A stretch of 64,000 nucleotides of DNA from Brachypodium distachyon (GCF_000005505.3 NC_016131.3:52375355-52439354); one strand, 5' to 3'. Counted from the stretch's first letter, positions 44,277-55,700 are shown. Translations and numbers: made by a program. Notes: generated by a model not told the origin, from the sequence alone.

Positions 44277-44770
44277 AAATTCAAGCTTCTGTGATCCAGA
44301 TCCAAACAATGTTTTAGTTTTAAGCTTTCAGTTTGCATAAATTAAAAACAAAAGAAAAGGAAAACTCACCGAATCCACCCGTGGCGTTGGCTCCACTGGC
44401 GGCCTCCCAGCGGCGCGTCGATCTGCACCGCCCTCCTATCGGCGAGCGATGACAGCACCTGGACGAGACGTGGCGGCGATGAGTGCGACGGTGGGGCTGC
44501 TGGATCCAGCCGTATGAGGACTCGACGGTCCGGATCCAGGCAGTATGAAGGTTTGGCGGTGTAGATCTGGCCTCCCTTTGGCAGCACTGCGGCCGCTGCC
44601 AGAGATAGCGGTTGCACAAGAGAGGACGGTGACGGCGCGAGGAGAGGGAGCTGGGGAGGCGGCTTGAGGAGACGAGAGTGAGGGGTAGGAGAAGGAGGGG
44701 CGCGTGGTTTGAGAGAGAAGGATGGGTTAGGTGGGAGATCGGGCTAGGGAATGAGAGAGTTAGGGGTAGG
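44277..44770 (-). other. Probable 5' exon and intron of the coiled-coil gene
   Basis: On the minus strand a GC-rich stretch ends GGTGGATTCG and is followed by a donor GTGAGTTTTCC at about 44369. A pyrimidine-rich acceptor ending CTGCCAG lies near 44243. Splicing these would join the open frame of the GC-rich part in phase with the downstream frame. The GC-rich frame has no ATG after its last stop (TAG near 44745), so translation there is unproven. Confidence 0.35.
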
Positions 44771-45046
44771 TGCAAGAGTATGATAGAGAATGACGTTACA
44801 TATATGGACGGAAGGGGTATAATACAACTTGTTTGTTTGGAGGAAAAAACGCAAAAACTTCTAGAAATATTAGAGGCCTTCGTAGAATTTCAAAAACACC
44901 TTATTAAGAAAACACAGGAATTGAATGTTACATCATTTTTTAACGCTGCAGAGACTGAAAACACAAAAATATGTGATAAAACTATTTGGTTTCACTATGT
45001 GAAAAACACATGCTGATATATAAAAATATTCATCTGGTTTTCAATA

Positions 45047-45145
45047 CTCCCTCCATTCGGAAATAAATGACTTGGATTTATGTAAGTATCTATACAAATC
45101 CAATCCAAGTCATTTATTTTCCGCCAAGTCATTTATTTCGGGATT
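45047..45145. mobile_element. Stowaway-like MITE, right end altered
   Basis: It starts CTCCCTCCATTCGGAAATAA after TA, and forms a hairpin because GAAATAAATGACTTGGATT is followed by its inverted copy near 45100-45122. A second copy of CCAAGTCATTTATTT follows at 45124-45139. No CGGAGGGAG right terminus is present. Confidence 0.6.
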
Positions 45146-47918
45146 ATAGATCAAACAAGAATCTAATGATTCTTGTGTGACTCACTGAAGTATATTTAAG
45201 CATCAGAACTCTTGTTCCAAAAAGATTTAATTTTTTTAATCAATATCCTAATAGGTTTGCTACCCTATTTGACTTGGTGAAGAGTTGGCATCCACGTGTT
45301 GGTGTAGCCGACCTGAATTTCTCAATGCGTATGTTTTTTCACTAAAACAAATTATATAGCTGTGGACAAAGAGACCATTAGCCTGAAAAACAGATTAGCA
45401 AGACATATGACGGAGGATAGTGTGTTCTAAATTTATTCCTTTGTTAAGGTTAATTTATATGATTCCATAGTTTCGACTGTGGTTTATTTACAATTATAAC
45501 TTTCAGACCAATTCATTTGTCATTTGGGATAATTTCTCATATAAAGAAAGAAAACAATACAAACTAAGAAAAAAAAGAAAGGATCGGAGATGTTTCCCAT
45601 GCCAAATCAAAAAATAAAGGAGAAAGATACCATAACAATTTGCATGTGCCTGTTTCCTTGTAGTTGGATCTCCAACTTTTTAGAATGTTCCACATTCGCC
45701 TTGAGCGTCCAAATCTGGATCAATACGACTAAATAATGCCTTGTTTAGGAGACTTTGGTTTTTAGTTAGAATTCCATTATGGTCAGAGATGTTTCTTATC
45801 GGTTATTGGATTCTACATAGCATTTTGTTGGAGATGTTTCTATTCAGCAAACAAAAATGTTTCCATCACATAAAAGAAACGTCATTGTCCCGCAGCATAT
45901 ATGCAGCTTAGAGAGCAATGTTTCCGTACATCATACACCTTTTAAGAAGAAAATTAGGAACCATAGCCCCTGGTTCATAACATCGATGAAACAAGAGTGA
46001 AATTCCCCTTTTATCACTTGTAAATTTGTGACAGTGTATACCCATTTTAAAATTTTGTGTCACATTTTACCCCACGTTCAATTCGTAAATTTGTGACACT
46101 TTTTACTCCATTAAACTAAATTTTCTGGTTTCTGATATGATGGACCCACATGTCGGATGACTAGGAAAGGAGAGTGGATTTTTAGCTCCATGATACCGCT
46201 GCACCACCCTCATGCGTCGGTCCGATGAGGATCCAAAAAAAGAACCTGCAACCTACGGATGCGTGCTAACTGTGCTTGCACCATAAAAAATCTTGCTTTG
46301 GGAGCTTACGGGAACAACTTTTTTTGAATTCCTGGGCTCGTTGTGCGCTCACAGCCTGACACCTGACCGCTTACTGTCACAACCCAACAAGTTGATGTTT
46401 TTTCTTCTAGCTGGCCAGCAAAAATTCGTATCATTTCCCCTACCCTTCATGTATGCACTATGCAGGCATGTACGAGGGCTTAGTCATCGGCAAGATTAAA
46501 ATGCGACAAAAATATTTAGGATTGACATGTATTTGGATATGCCTGACATACTTCTCTTGTTTTTAGCGACGGCATAGATTTGACAGTCCAAAGAAAATGG
46601 TCTTTTTACTGAGACAACAGAGAACACAAAGAAACTACTACTCTCTTTTCAACATATCTATATATGAAATATTAAACCAGTCCGTGTCAATAGGACTACT
46701 ATCAAAATTCCAAAATATACTTCTGCGACAAATTATTATTTACTGCAACACACGGGTCAAAGTTTACGCGTCTTCCGTTGCTGGTCACCATCCATGGGCA
46801 GAAACAGGAATTTCCGAAGAATGCGTCGTCATCACTCAGTGCGTGAAAAAAAAAACATGCTGCAGCAGTGTCTGACGACTGAAGCCCTGTCGGTACAAAC
46901 ATGGGGTTCGGTCTTGTACCGCTGTTAATCCTAACCTCCTATGATTAGCACTGCATGCTGTATGGCTCGCATAACGATGCATTCGATCGGACGGCTGAAT
47001 GCCGGTGGTGCAGCGGTACGCCGGTACCACGGTTCCGAAAAACGTCCGGCAGGAAAGTGAATGACTACCACATTGGGAGCATGCTTTTGTTACGTGTCTT
47101 TTTCCTCGACGGGTTGGTTTTGGACGACATGGCACCTGACATGCGAGGCCCATATTTAAGAAGCTAAATTTTCAGAAGTCGAAAAGAAGTGGTTCTATAA
47201 CTTCTAGAGCTTCCTGTGAAAACGGTTTCTCACAGAAATTCAGCTGAAACTGGTTTTTGGAAATGCTGCAGCCGAAAAGAAGGGGGCTCAAAATAGCTTA
47301 ACCCTCTCTTTCGGGCCATTTGAGACACTTAGACTCAAAATGTGTGGTTTACGTGCAAATTAGCAAACATTGTGGCTCGACGAGAAGACCGCCCTAAAAA
47401 TGTTGTTTTGTAAAATTTACATGTGATCCTAAATGGCAAAAACAAAACGGTGACATGACATCTTGACTGCCTGAGCAATTCCACCTGAAAAACATACGTG
47501 CTGGAGTTAACTGACTGTGATCCGGCTGTCGAAGGTTGATCGGAGGGGCCGAAAGTACTCAACACCCGATGAGGTACAGTAGAGGCTTTCCTGCTACAAA
47601 TAGGAACTGATTGCTAACAGGATACGATGCTTAATTAACTAGGCACCTGCTTTTCGCATTTGTGGAATTATCTTGTAGAAAACGGTGGCAACAAAAGTTA
47701 CTGATCGCAACAACATAAAAAGACACCAAAAGTTACGCATATACCAACAAACATTGTTCTTGCCACATGCCACTGTACTTTTCATCCCACATTCAGAGGC
47801 AAGAGAACTTGTAAATTGGCACAGTATTAATCTTAATAATTATCACATTAAGGATGCAAATCGGTAACTTGTTCATGCTACAGTACAAAAATAAGGAGCC
47901 AAAGGAACAGAAGACTAA
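45146..47918. other. Intergenic sequence
   Basis: No gene, RNA or clear transposon end was recognised. A GTAAATTTGTGACA(G/C) word is repeated near 46020 and 46086. Short open frames such as 46293-46499 and 46597-46875 lack domains. Confidence 0.4.
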
Positions 47919-48500
47919 CTAAATGGCATTTTCCATCATGTGTGTAAACTCTAGGAAGCTGATCTTCCCATCTCCGTCCTCATCAAAGGCGTGGATCATC
48001 CTCACACAGTCCTCGTGCCTCGCCCCTTCCTTCCACCCTAGCCTCCTCATCACGTTCCATAGCTCCCCAGAGCATATGAAACCATCCTCATCTCTGTCAA
48101 ACACATAGAAGGCCTCCTTCAGCTCGTCCTCACTTGCTTCCTTGTCATCCATAAGCTCATCTATGGCACTCATCGCATCACACTCATAACACTTTCCTAT
48201 TGTCTCCCCAAACCCCCTTGCGGCGAGGCCTAGCCTCGCCGTAACATGTTCTATGTCAGTACACATCAACCCTCCCCCCTGGGCTAGTTGTGCCGCTGGG
48301 AGAGGGCTGTCCGAAAGGGTTACATTGTCGATGGCATTGCTATCGCCATCCGCTAAGAATTTTGTTGCCAAGCACAAGAACCTACCGATCTTCTTGCTTA
48401 CCGAGATGACATCTATGATCAATGGCCCCAAGATCAACATCAGGAGAGATGACACCAGTGCGATTGTGATGTTGTGAGCCGCCATCACCATCCTCCACAT
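47919..48500 (-). CDS. Calmodulin-like protein of the CML45/46/47 type
   Basis: The intronless frame encodes 193 residues from ATG 48500; in-frame sequence further up lacks an ATG. Residues about 10-35 form a hydrophobic segment (ITIALVSSLLMLILGPLIID), a likely membrane anchor or signal anchor. Two C-terminal EF-hands have complete 12-residue loops: DRDEDGFICSGE (about 135-146) and DEDGDGKISFLE (about 173-184). The spacing AFYVFDRDEDGF...GELW...RLG...DC.RMI is the signature of plant CML45/46/47-like proteins, which bind calcium and act as sensors. An N-terminal membrane segment plus a C-terminal EF-hand pair also fits that group. A TATA box lies about 90-100 bp upstream of the ATG. No defects are seen. 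Confidence 0.9.
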   Translation of the reverse strand: MWRMVMAAHNITIALVSSLLMLILGPLIIDVISVSKKIGRFLCLATKFLADGDSNAIDNVTLSDSPLPAAQLAQGGGLMCTDIEHVTARLGLAARGFGETIGKCYECDAMSAIDELMDDKEASEDELKEAFYVFDRDEDGFICSGELWNVMRRLGWKEGARHEDCVRMIHAFDEDGDGKISFLEFTHMMENAI

Positions 48501-48589
48501 GGTTCTGTGTAACAAAAATCAGAACAAAAGAGAGTCTTGGTACAGTGGTTTTCAGAAGGAACATCTTTCAGGCATAGCCATAGGCATGT

Positions 48590-48603
48590 GTGTATATATA
48601 GCC
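48590..48603 (-). promoter_or_regulatory. TATA box of the CML gene
   Basis: The minus strand reads GGCTATATATACAC, placed to give a 5' UTR of roughly 60 nt before ATG 48500. Confidence 0.6.
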
Positions 48604-48609
48604 GATCCA

Positions 48610-49383
48610 TGGTTGCAGGCCTCCATCATTTCTGAGAAATTCAGAGATGGATATCCAGACTCAATATTAATAGCTATTCTTGTCCTTTCCTGATATAATT
48701 TGACATTTCTTGGAGAGATGACTTCAGAAGACTTCCGTGTCAACGAACCTTCCAGGAAACTTCAAGTATATATACTACAGGAGACCACCGAAAGTTGGCA
48801 TTGACACACAAAATAATTAATGCTACAAAGATATAGTCACCCGGTTTTATTTGTGAGTCTTGTGGAGATACATGTGAACTATTTCTATAGAACTTCGGCT
48901 CCAAAAAAGTTCGTAACAATTATTGTTTTCGAAGTAATGTCACATAAATGCATTATTTTCGATTCATTTTCACCAAGTGGACCATCGACATGAGTAGAGA
49001 AGAGTAGGCACATAAGATAACACCATTAAAGGTAGTTTTCACACTAATTTTGGGGTTTCACTGCCATGATAGTATTAACGAAAAAAAGAAATGGTGCATG
49101 ACATCTTAAGGTCTCTAAAAAAGAGAAAGGTCTCGGTCGCAAGTCAAATACAGGGTAGGAAACGAGTGAAGAAAAAGATGAAATGTGATGTAAACTTGTA
49201 ACTCTATTGCTCAGAAAAAGGCCAGAAGGAGGTCGGTCCAAGTTTTCGGCCCAGTGTCTGCTCCGAATGTACATCCAAATGACATCTGATGTTCATCTCT
49301 CGGAGACCTTCACCCGTCAACATGAGAGCTGGTAGCCTGAGACCTTTTCTTAGTTTCACATTCGTATGCAATGTAAGCTTTGG
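48610..49383. other. Upstream region of the CML gene and intergenic sequence
   Basis: No further gene is seen. The first 250 bases should contain the CML promoter. Confidence 0.4.
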
Positions 49384-49385
49384 TA

Positions 49386-49467
49386 CTCCCTCCGTTTCAT
49401 AAAGATTGGCACGGTTTTGTACTAGATCTAGTTCAAAGCCGTGCCAATCTTTATGAAACGGAGGGAG
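49386..49467. mobile_element. Intact 82-bp Stowaway MITE
   Basis: Termini CTCCCTCCGTTTCATAAAGA and its exact inverted copy lie between TA dinucleotides (49384-49385 and 49468-49469). The arms GATTGGCACGG/CCGTGCCAATC make a nearly perfect hairpin. Confidence 0.95.
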
Positions 49468-49705
49468 TACCAACTTTTGAGCATTGCAGAGGCGCCAGTT
49501 CTATTTGTTGCAAAGCAAAACCGATCAAGAGTTCAAGCGTGCTCAGGGGATAAATCAATCCAGCAAACGTTGCATCTAATGCACCACGGCCACAAACCAC
49601 ATCTCCAGCAATATTGAACCTTTCATCTTACCTGCTAATTTGATGCACCCAGCTGCCACAGCTTATTGCCTCCCTTCGCCCACCATGGCAATCACTGGGT
49701 ATGTA

Positions 49706-49778
49706 CTCCCTCGGATCCATAATAAAGTGTCTCCGGTTTAATACAATTTTGTACTACTAAGTATGTATCGGGAGGGAG
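49706..49778. mobile_element. Short degenerate Stowaway MITE
   Basis: CTCCCTCGGATCC at the left and CGGGAGGGAG at the right, flanked by TA on both sides, 73 bp. The interior GTGTCTCCGG is AT-flanked as in other Stowaway copies. Confidence 0.75.
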
Positions 49779-49924
49779 TAGCTACGGAGATAACAGAAAT
49801 AATAAAGATAAATTCACAACTGGTTTGCAAAAGCCTCAGACGATCTGGCAATCATACATAAAATTCAGCTGGGCGGTCTTAAACAGGAGCACATAACTAC
49901 AAGAACACAGTAAGATAGGTACCC

Positions 49925-49930
49925 TTTATT
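49925..49930 (-). terminator. Poly(A) signal of the SUVH gene
   Basis: AATAAA on the minus strand lies in the last predicted exon, about 180 nt downstream of the 3' UTR splice acceptor (50112). It is the first perfect hexamer after that acceptor. Confidence 0.5.
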
Positions 49931-50111
49931 ACAAGATCTACTCTACTCGGCATTCTAACCCTAAAGAGGGGTAAATTTATTCCACTGTAGCCGGAACACC
50001 ACAGATATATACCCTGCTGCTTCAAGATGCCACAACGATCACAGCTGCTTCTGTTCATAAAGATCAGGCGAGAACAGGAACTTGGAAATACACTTAACAG
50101 GAGTACAGGAC

Positions 50112-50733
50112 CTACAGGCAGATGTGAAACAAACAAGTTTCAGCTGATACTGTGTTGAGCTTATGCAATTTCTTAAGTGAGAAAGCAAATGAGAAAAATA
50201 AGCTCACTAATTACAAAAACAAATTGGATGTTCTAAAAAAATCCATGGTATAAAACAACATTACATGACACCTGGTGCTTTGACAAGATTATTGGTGCAT
50301 AATGTCTGAAAATTGGTTTTGGTAATCATAGAGAAATAATTTCTGCAAGCCAATATATAGTTTATTTATTTTTCTAATTCCTGATTCCCAAGTTTGCCAA
50401 ATTGGAATCCCATTCCCAAAGTGAAATTACATATGGAACACACAGAGGCAATCTTTAACTAACAACTCTTGTGAGTAATGAACTTATAGAGTGCAGACAA
50501 GAACCAGTTAGTGCCATTTTCATTTTTGCCAAAAGGCACTTGAATACAAATACTCTATTGGAATCATTGAGTCTATCAAAATCTCAGAGAACATTACACC
50601 CTAAAAGCATAAGTATCACATTTTTACTAGAACAAATTACAGAAGATAATAGTAGTACCATCCAATATCAATGTATGACATTTTCAGGAAAAGTGATGCT
50701 GAGAAGAAAAAAAAGGAAACAGAAAATCACTAA
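50112..50733 (-). other. Predicted intron in the 3' UTR of the SUVH gene
   Basis: On the minus strand CCCAAG|GTTAGTGATTTTC at 50733 is a good donor. TTTGTTTCACATCTGCCTGTAG at 50112 is a good acceptor with a pyrimidine tract. The donor lies 51 nt past the stop codon. This is a sequence-based prediction only. Confidence 0.6.
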
Positions 50734-50784
50734 CCTTGGGACTGGCAAACTATGGTTCAGAGCTACACTTATGGGGTTGATTGT

Positions 50785-53343
50785 TTAACCAAAGGAAGCT
50801 CTGCACTTGCGAGACCAACATAAGCAATTTTTAGACCTCCGGCGCCCAGAATTAATTCCCTGTTGAACATTACCTTGGCTCTGACCATAATCATATGTAA
50901 GCTCTGTCATTGGAGGAATATGCTTAATCGCAAAGAATGCGATATGTGGATATCCCTCATCACCATGGTCATATAGAACTGGTTGCCAAAAGACATTAGG
51001 TGAGCAGCTGTGGTTCATAAAGCGAGCTATGTTACCAGTTCGTTTTGCACTAATAATAAGTGGCAGCTGCTTGGACGATTCATTTAAGTCAGAAAGACTA
51101 GGTTCACCCAGTAATTCTGGTGCATAGTTCCATCTTAAGTTCTGCTCTGAAGGACGGGTCTCAAAGATGTAATCATCTTCTGCATCAACACTATTTTTGT
51201 CAATAATTTCACCTGCATATTCACAGATGAACGTACCTGCTCGAATTGGATCCCAACTACGAAGGCCCCAACCTCGATCTCCCGTCTTAAACACTTCAAA
51301 GTGGATCTGGGAACCTTTTTGTACAACTCGGTTTCGGCAATTATGTTGACAAGTGCATGAATCATTGCACTCATACAACATAGGCATACGGCTGACAAGT
51401 ACGCCTGAAACACTGTAAGGAAGGTCACCAGCATTTCGATGCATACAAGAACAGTTGTTATCACCAGGTAGGCATACGCTTGCACATTTGCAGTCTTGCA
51501 TCTTTCTCATCGAGCTCAGAGAATCCACGTAGTTAAGTTTAGTTGTATAGGTGAAGTGGCTAGGACCTTTCTCGTCATCAACCTCATTTACAAGGCAGAC
51601 AGGCTTTCTTTCCACACCGTATGATATATCTTGCAATATAACTCGATCTCTAGAGGATGGATTTTCCCTCCATTTTTCAGTCTTCTTCCACACTGCAATG
51701 CCATCAGGTTGGCCAGGTTCCCTGAGCAACTTATGCTTAAACACATTGAAACCAGATTTCCCTTTCTCTACCCAGACTTCTCTGATCTTGTAAAGGCCGT
51801 CATATATGTATATCTTACCAGCTGAACAAGTCACGTCTTTTACACTGCGAATGACTCTAATGGGATTGCCTCTATGCATACTCCTCTCCAGTGCAAGATT
51901 ACCTCTCTCAAGCTTTTGGTCATCCTTACCAGACATGCCATGTCCAGCGTAAACCAGAACGTCTGGATCATCTTCGGTATTCTCATATACACCAGATGAC
52001 ACAACACTAATGGCCACAGGGTCCTCCTCATTACCAAACTTGGCGGACATGTAATCTATCCCTGCCATGCTCTGACTATTCATCCCTACCAGGCACATCT
52101 CGATTCTAAAGTAGAACATGTCACCAACCTCAACACCTGGAACCTCTCCGATCCTCTTGTCCTTATTGACGCGAAGTTCAGCGCTCATCATAATGCTCCC
52201 AGCTTTCAAATTCTGCTGCTGCTTTGCTACTTGCTTCACCTCATCCAGTTGCATGAGCCGTCGCCGCAGTGCATCAAACATCATAAGAACATTATCTGCA
52301 GATTCCCTCGGATCATCTGAAGATAAAGATGGCAGGTGCAGCAGGTTGGTGTCAATTTTCCTAGGCCGTCCACGTACTGCTATTTTCTCACCACCGTCAA
52401 CATCTATTGAAAGGCCAGAATGACTTGAAGGAGTCGACGAACTACCGGGCACACGCTTCGGCCGCCCTCTCTTCCTCTTACCATCCTCCAGTGAAGTGGC
52501 TGCAGAAGGTGTCTGCATAAAGGGCTCACTGTCTTTTGAATGAATTGGAGGAGTTGAAGCATCTGAACTATCCTGCACACGCTTGGGCCGCCCCCTTTTC
52601 CTTGTAACAGATTCATGTGCACCGAACACAGGAGGTGTCGCAGAAAGAGGTGTACCATCTGCTACAGGCACTGAAGGAGTTGGCAGGACAGAAACATCTT
52701 GTGCACGCTTGGGTCGTCCCCTCTTCCTCTTACCAGATTCCTGACTTATGGCTGAAGGAGGTGCCTGGGGAACAATATCATTGCCTTCTGGAGGAGCTGA
52801 AGGAATAGAAGGAGCCAGATGAACTGGAGGAACCGAAGGTGCCAAATGAGCTGCAGGAACCGGGGGAGCCAACTGGGGAGCCAACTGAGCTGGAGGAACT
52901 GAAGGAACCAAATGAGCTGGAGGAACTGAAGGAACAGTAGTATCTCGCACATGCCTGGGCCTCCCCCTCTTTTTCTTAGCAGAATCATGTGTGGTGGCTG
53001 CTGGAGGAGTTTGCAACACAGGGGTGACTGTTGTACTGTTTGCAATACCATTAGCATTAGCAACTCCATTCATATGAACCACATATGGCTGCGTCTGGTT
53101 GGGATATGCAGGAGCGGACGGTGATGCAAACATTGGTGGAACACCAGTAGGCATTCCCAGTTCAGTGCCTCCAGCATACGGTCCAAATGGGGTGACACAG
53201 ATAACTGAAGATGAATTTTGAGGGGTGAAAGTGTGCATCCCAAGCGGTGCAGGAAACATCGGTGTCAGTGTGCGCAAGGGTTTGGCGTCAATAACTTCTG
53301 CATCATTCAACTGAACTGAAGGCATCTGCTGATTTCCAGCCAT
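50785..53343 (-). CDS. SUVH1/3-type histone H3 lysine-9 methyltransferase
   Basis: One intronless frame of 852 residues starts at ATG 53343 (the five codons above it begin with a non-ATG). The N-terminal 330 residues are proline-rich with five AT-hook motifs (KRGRPR, KRGRPK three times, VRGRPRK at about 125, 207, 249, 291, 324). The SRA/YDG domain covers about 395-550, with YAGHGMSGKDDQKLERGNLA, and binds methylated DNA. The cysteine-rich pre-SET is at about 610-665. SET is at about 680-820, with GWGLRSWDPI, ICEYAGEI, the NHSCSPN cofactor/catalytic motif and TYDYG. Post-SET CLCWSRKC is at about 839-846. All catalytic blocks are present, so the enzyme should methylate H3K9 in the nucleus. The length fits SUVH1/SUVH3-like proteins. 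Confidence 0.95.
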   Translation of the reverse strand: MAGNQQMPSVQLNDAEVIDAKPLRTLTPMFPAPLGMHTFTPQNSSSVICVTPFGPYAGGTELGMPTGVPPMFASPSAPAYPNQTQPYVVHMNGVANANGIANSTTVTPVLQTPPAATTHDSAKKKRGRPRHVRDTTVPSVPPAHLVPSVPPAQLAPQLAPPVPAAHLAPSVPPVHLAPSIPSAPPEGNDIVPQAPPSAISQESGKRKRGRPKRAQDVSVLPTPSVPVADGTPLSATPPVFGAHESVTRKRGRPKRVQDSSDASTPPIHSKDSEPFMQTPSAATSLEDGKRKRGRPKRVPGSSSTPSSHSGLSIDVDGGEKIAVRGRPRKIDTNLLHLPSLSSDDPRESADNVLMMFDALRRRLMQLDEVKQVAKQQQNLKAGSIMMSAELRVNKDKRIGEVPGVEVGDMFYFRIEMCLVGMNSQSMAGIDYMSAKFGNEEDPVAISVVSSGVYENTEDDPDVLVYAGHGMSGKDDQKLERGNLALERSMHRGNPIRVIRSVKDVTCSAGKIYIYDGLYKIREVWVEKGKSGFNVFKHKLLREPGQPDGIAVWKKTEKWRENPSSRDRVILQDISYGVERKPVCLVNEVDDEKGPSHFTYTTKLNYVDSLSSMRKMQDCKCASVCLPGDNNCSCMHRNAGDLPYSVSGVLVSRMPMLYECNDSCTCQHNCRNRVVQKGSQIHFEVFKTGDRGWGLRSWDPIRAGTFICEYAGEIIDKNSVDAEDDYIFETRPSEQNLRWNYAPELLGEPSLSDLNESSKQLPLIISAKRTGNIARFMNHSCSPNVFWQPVLYDHGDEGYPHIAFFAIKHIPPMTELTYDYGQSQGNVQQGINSGRRRSKNCLCWSRKCRASFG

Positions 53344-53446
53344 TGTGATATTTTCCAAATCAAGATTTGCGACAATACCTCCTCTGTATCTTCTTCTACA
53401 GTTCTACACTTGCCTACAGAGTCATTCTTCAGAGCTTCAGAGGAAA

Positions 53447-55374
53447 CTGGGAAAACAAAATGGAATCCTTCAGTGTCTTGAGTATGAAATTGAGAAAGAA
53501 CTTAACAAGTTAGTTATTCTATACAGAGAACAAAGCGTAGCAGATCTAGAAGAACACTAAAGCCTCATTGTTCATCAAGATTTCCAGTTCACGCGAGTAC
53601 TACACATAAGGGATGCAGCATTAATAGCATAATCATGACAGACAAAGAAGACGTTTATTATTCTTCAAAAGAAATATTAAGAATCAGTTAAAAACCTGAA
53701 GACTTCAAATTAATGATCATCTAGCAATGAGATAGTAAAATCATGGGGTGAAACCGGATCGGATTCGGTCAGATGGTACTCGTACAGTATCCTATTCCAC
53801 TTTTTTTTATCAGATTCGGAAATATTACGTATTTGGGTTTGGATGTGGAAACGAATACGGAATATACCGGAGTTTGTCGGAAACGGATATGGTACGGTAG
53901 CGGATCGGTGCCGGACCGGAAACAGATAATTATGGACGGATAGTGCACACGTAGAATAATAACTACTCCTCAGTCCCATAATTCTTGTCGAAATATTACA
54001 TGTATCTAGACGCTTTTTAGGAATAGATACATCCATTTTTGGACAAATTTGAGACAAGAATTATGGAACGGAGGGAGTAATAAAGTAATAATGGCATATA
54101 ATTAAATATCTCAGCTTACTGACATAGATCTCAGCATACTGACATAGTAAACAATACATAGTGTATTCAAGATTACTAATTAAAGGAGTATATAGTTAGT
54201 GCCAAATAGAGTTACCGATTGTATCAACTACCAATTAGTTCTACACTGCAAATCCTTACAGATGGATGGGTGTTGGGTGGGGCAGCGGCAAGATAGATCG
54301 GCAGGTGATGGCTCAGTTGCGTGTTGGGGCAGCTGCACCTGCACTAGTCGAGACGGTGGCCTGTTGAAGATCAGCGAGTTACCAGTTGAAGAAAGAGGGG
54401 CAGAGGACGGTGGCCGGAGGATCGATGAGAAGGGACGCCGGACGCGACAGTGACCATGGATGGGTGGGGACACGTGTGGGCGCTGTCGTGGGCATGCGGG
54501 CGGCGGCCGGCGGCTGCCCTAGTCGAGAGCAGCGGAGGAGGTGCGTGCGTGGGTGAATTGGGGATTACTAAAATGTGCAAGATATGGTTGCCAAGGATAG
54601 ATCCAATAAGGCCAAACAGTTGCACACTGGAATTTAGATAAGCAAGTTGTCGGGGTCATGACATAACTAAGTACCACTAATTCCAGTCTAAATTGAATTT
54701 TGCTTTATATACATTTACCATCGGTCAAAACTGGAGCATTATCCTATTTGTAATATTGATGTTGTCCATGAGAAAATGTTACTGCAATGTTCGACATAAA
54801 ATGCTTAACAAGAAAATTTCTTTATAATTTATAACTATGCAGCACAAATACCGTAAATCTTGTGTATCAGGGATTCAGGGAACATGAAAAGTCTAAAAGA
54901 ACATTTTTTCTGGAATCAAGAGAGGGTTATTCATACACAGTACACTTCAACTGGTTTTTAGGCTACGCGGCTCTCAACTGGGACACTTCAAGTGAGAACA
55001 GGAAAAAAAGCTAATTAGCAGGAATTAAATAGAACTTTGCAGTTTAAATCAGGACAGAAGTACAATTAGACAATAACTTCCCATTTTTATACAAGTTGGA
55101 GAATAGTAAACTTAACATGTAATAATTCATTTTGTGATATGAAGTCAGGAGATCATTTCGCAGGTAAACAACCAAAAGGTCAAAAAGAATGGTTGGTAAT
55201 TCTTTAAAATGCTTAACCTCCCGAGAATGATAGATGTAAACAACTAATATAAATGTCATTAGGACAATTACAAAGAGTAGTCATTCCCCTCTTGCATAAC
55301 AGAACGAGGGACCACCGAGCGACAAAAGATTCAAGATACACATCATCGAAGTCTGAGAGTCACACGATACTCAC
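53447..55374 (-). other. Predicted 5' UTR intron of the SUVH gene
   Basis: On the minus strand CCGCG|GTGAGTATCG at 55374 is a strong donor after a GC-rich leader. CATTTTGTTTTCCCAG at 53447 is a strong acceptor 103 bases before the ATG. A 1.9-kb leader intron with an intronless coding region is the usual structure of this gene class. The intron contains a MITE (53966-54077) and other repeat-like sequence. Confidence 0.6.
53966..54077. mobile_element. Stowaway MITE within the SUVH leader intron
   Basis: It starts CTCCTCAGTCCCATAATTCT and ends GAATTATGGAACGGAGGGAG, flanked by TA. The arms carry CTTGTC/GACAAG and pair over most of their length. Confidence 0.88.
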
Positions 55375-55700
55375 CGCGGTTGGGATGACGAGTAATAAGT
55401 TGATGTGGGCAGCGTCGCGTCTCTCGTCCCCAGCTCTCGATCTGCAAGCTCCTTGTGCAGCTGGCCGGCGGTAGGGATGTGTTAAAGGCGCGGCGAGCTG
55501 TGGGACAGCGGCGTGACGGTGTGCGGACGCCGGGGGGCGAGGGGTGGGAGCTCTCTGGAAGCGGCGGCCGGGCCGAGCTAGGGCATCGGACGAGAGCGAG
55601 AGAGCCCGGGGAGGGGGATCGACTGTTAGCCTTGTGGCTGGAACTGACAGACAGGGGCTTTGGGAGTCAGGTCGGACGAGTACTAGTAAGGGCATCCAAC
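55375..55700 (-). other. Predicted leader exon of the SUVH gene
   Basis: GC-rich sequence runs on the minus strand up to the donor at 55374, with CT-rich repeats near 55600 typical of grass 5' leaders. The transcription start is not fixed by any clear TATA box. Confidence 0.45.

Noticed and set aside
48501..48515. Five extra N-terminal codons of the calmodulin-like protein
   Set aside because: They would start with TTG; the first ATG is at 48500.
50471..50788. 105-codon plus-strand frame next to the SUVH stop codon
   Set aside because: It lies antisense within the predicted 3' UTR intron and shows no similarity to any family I know.
53344..53358. Five extra N-terminal codons of the SUVH frame
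   Set aside because: The upstream codon at 53356-53358 is TTG, not ATG; the first ATG is at 53343.
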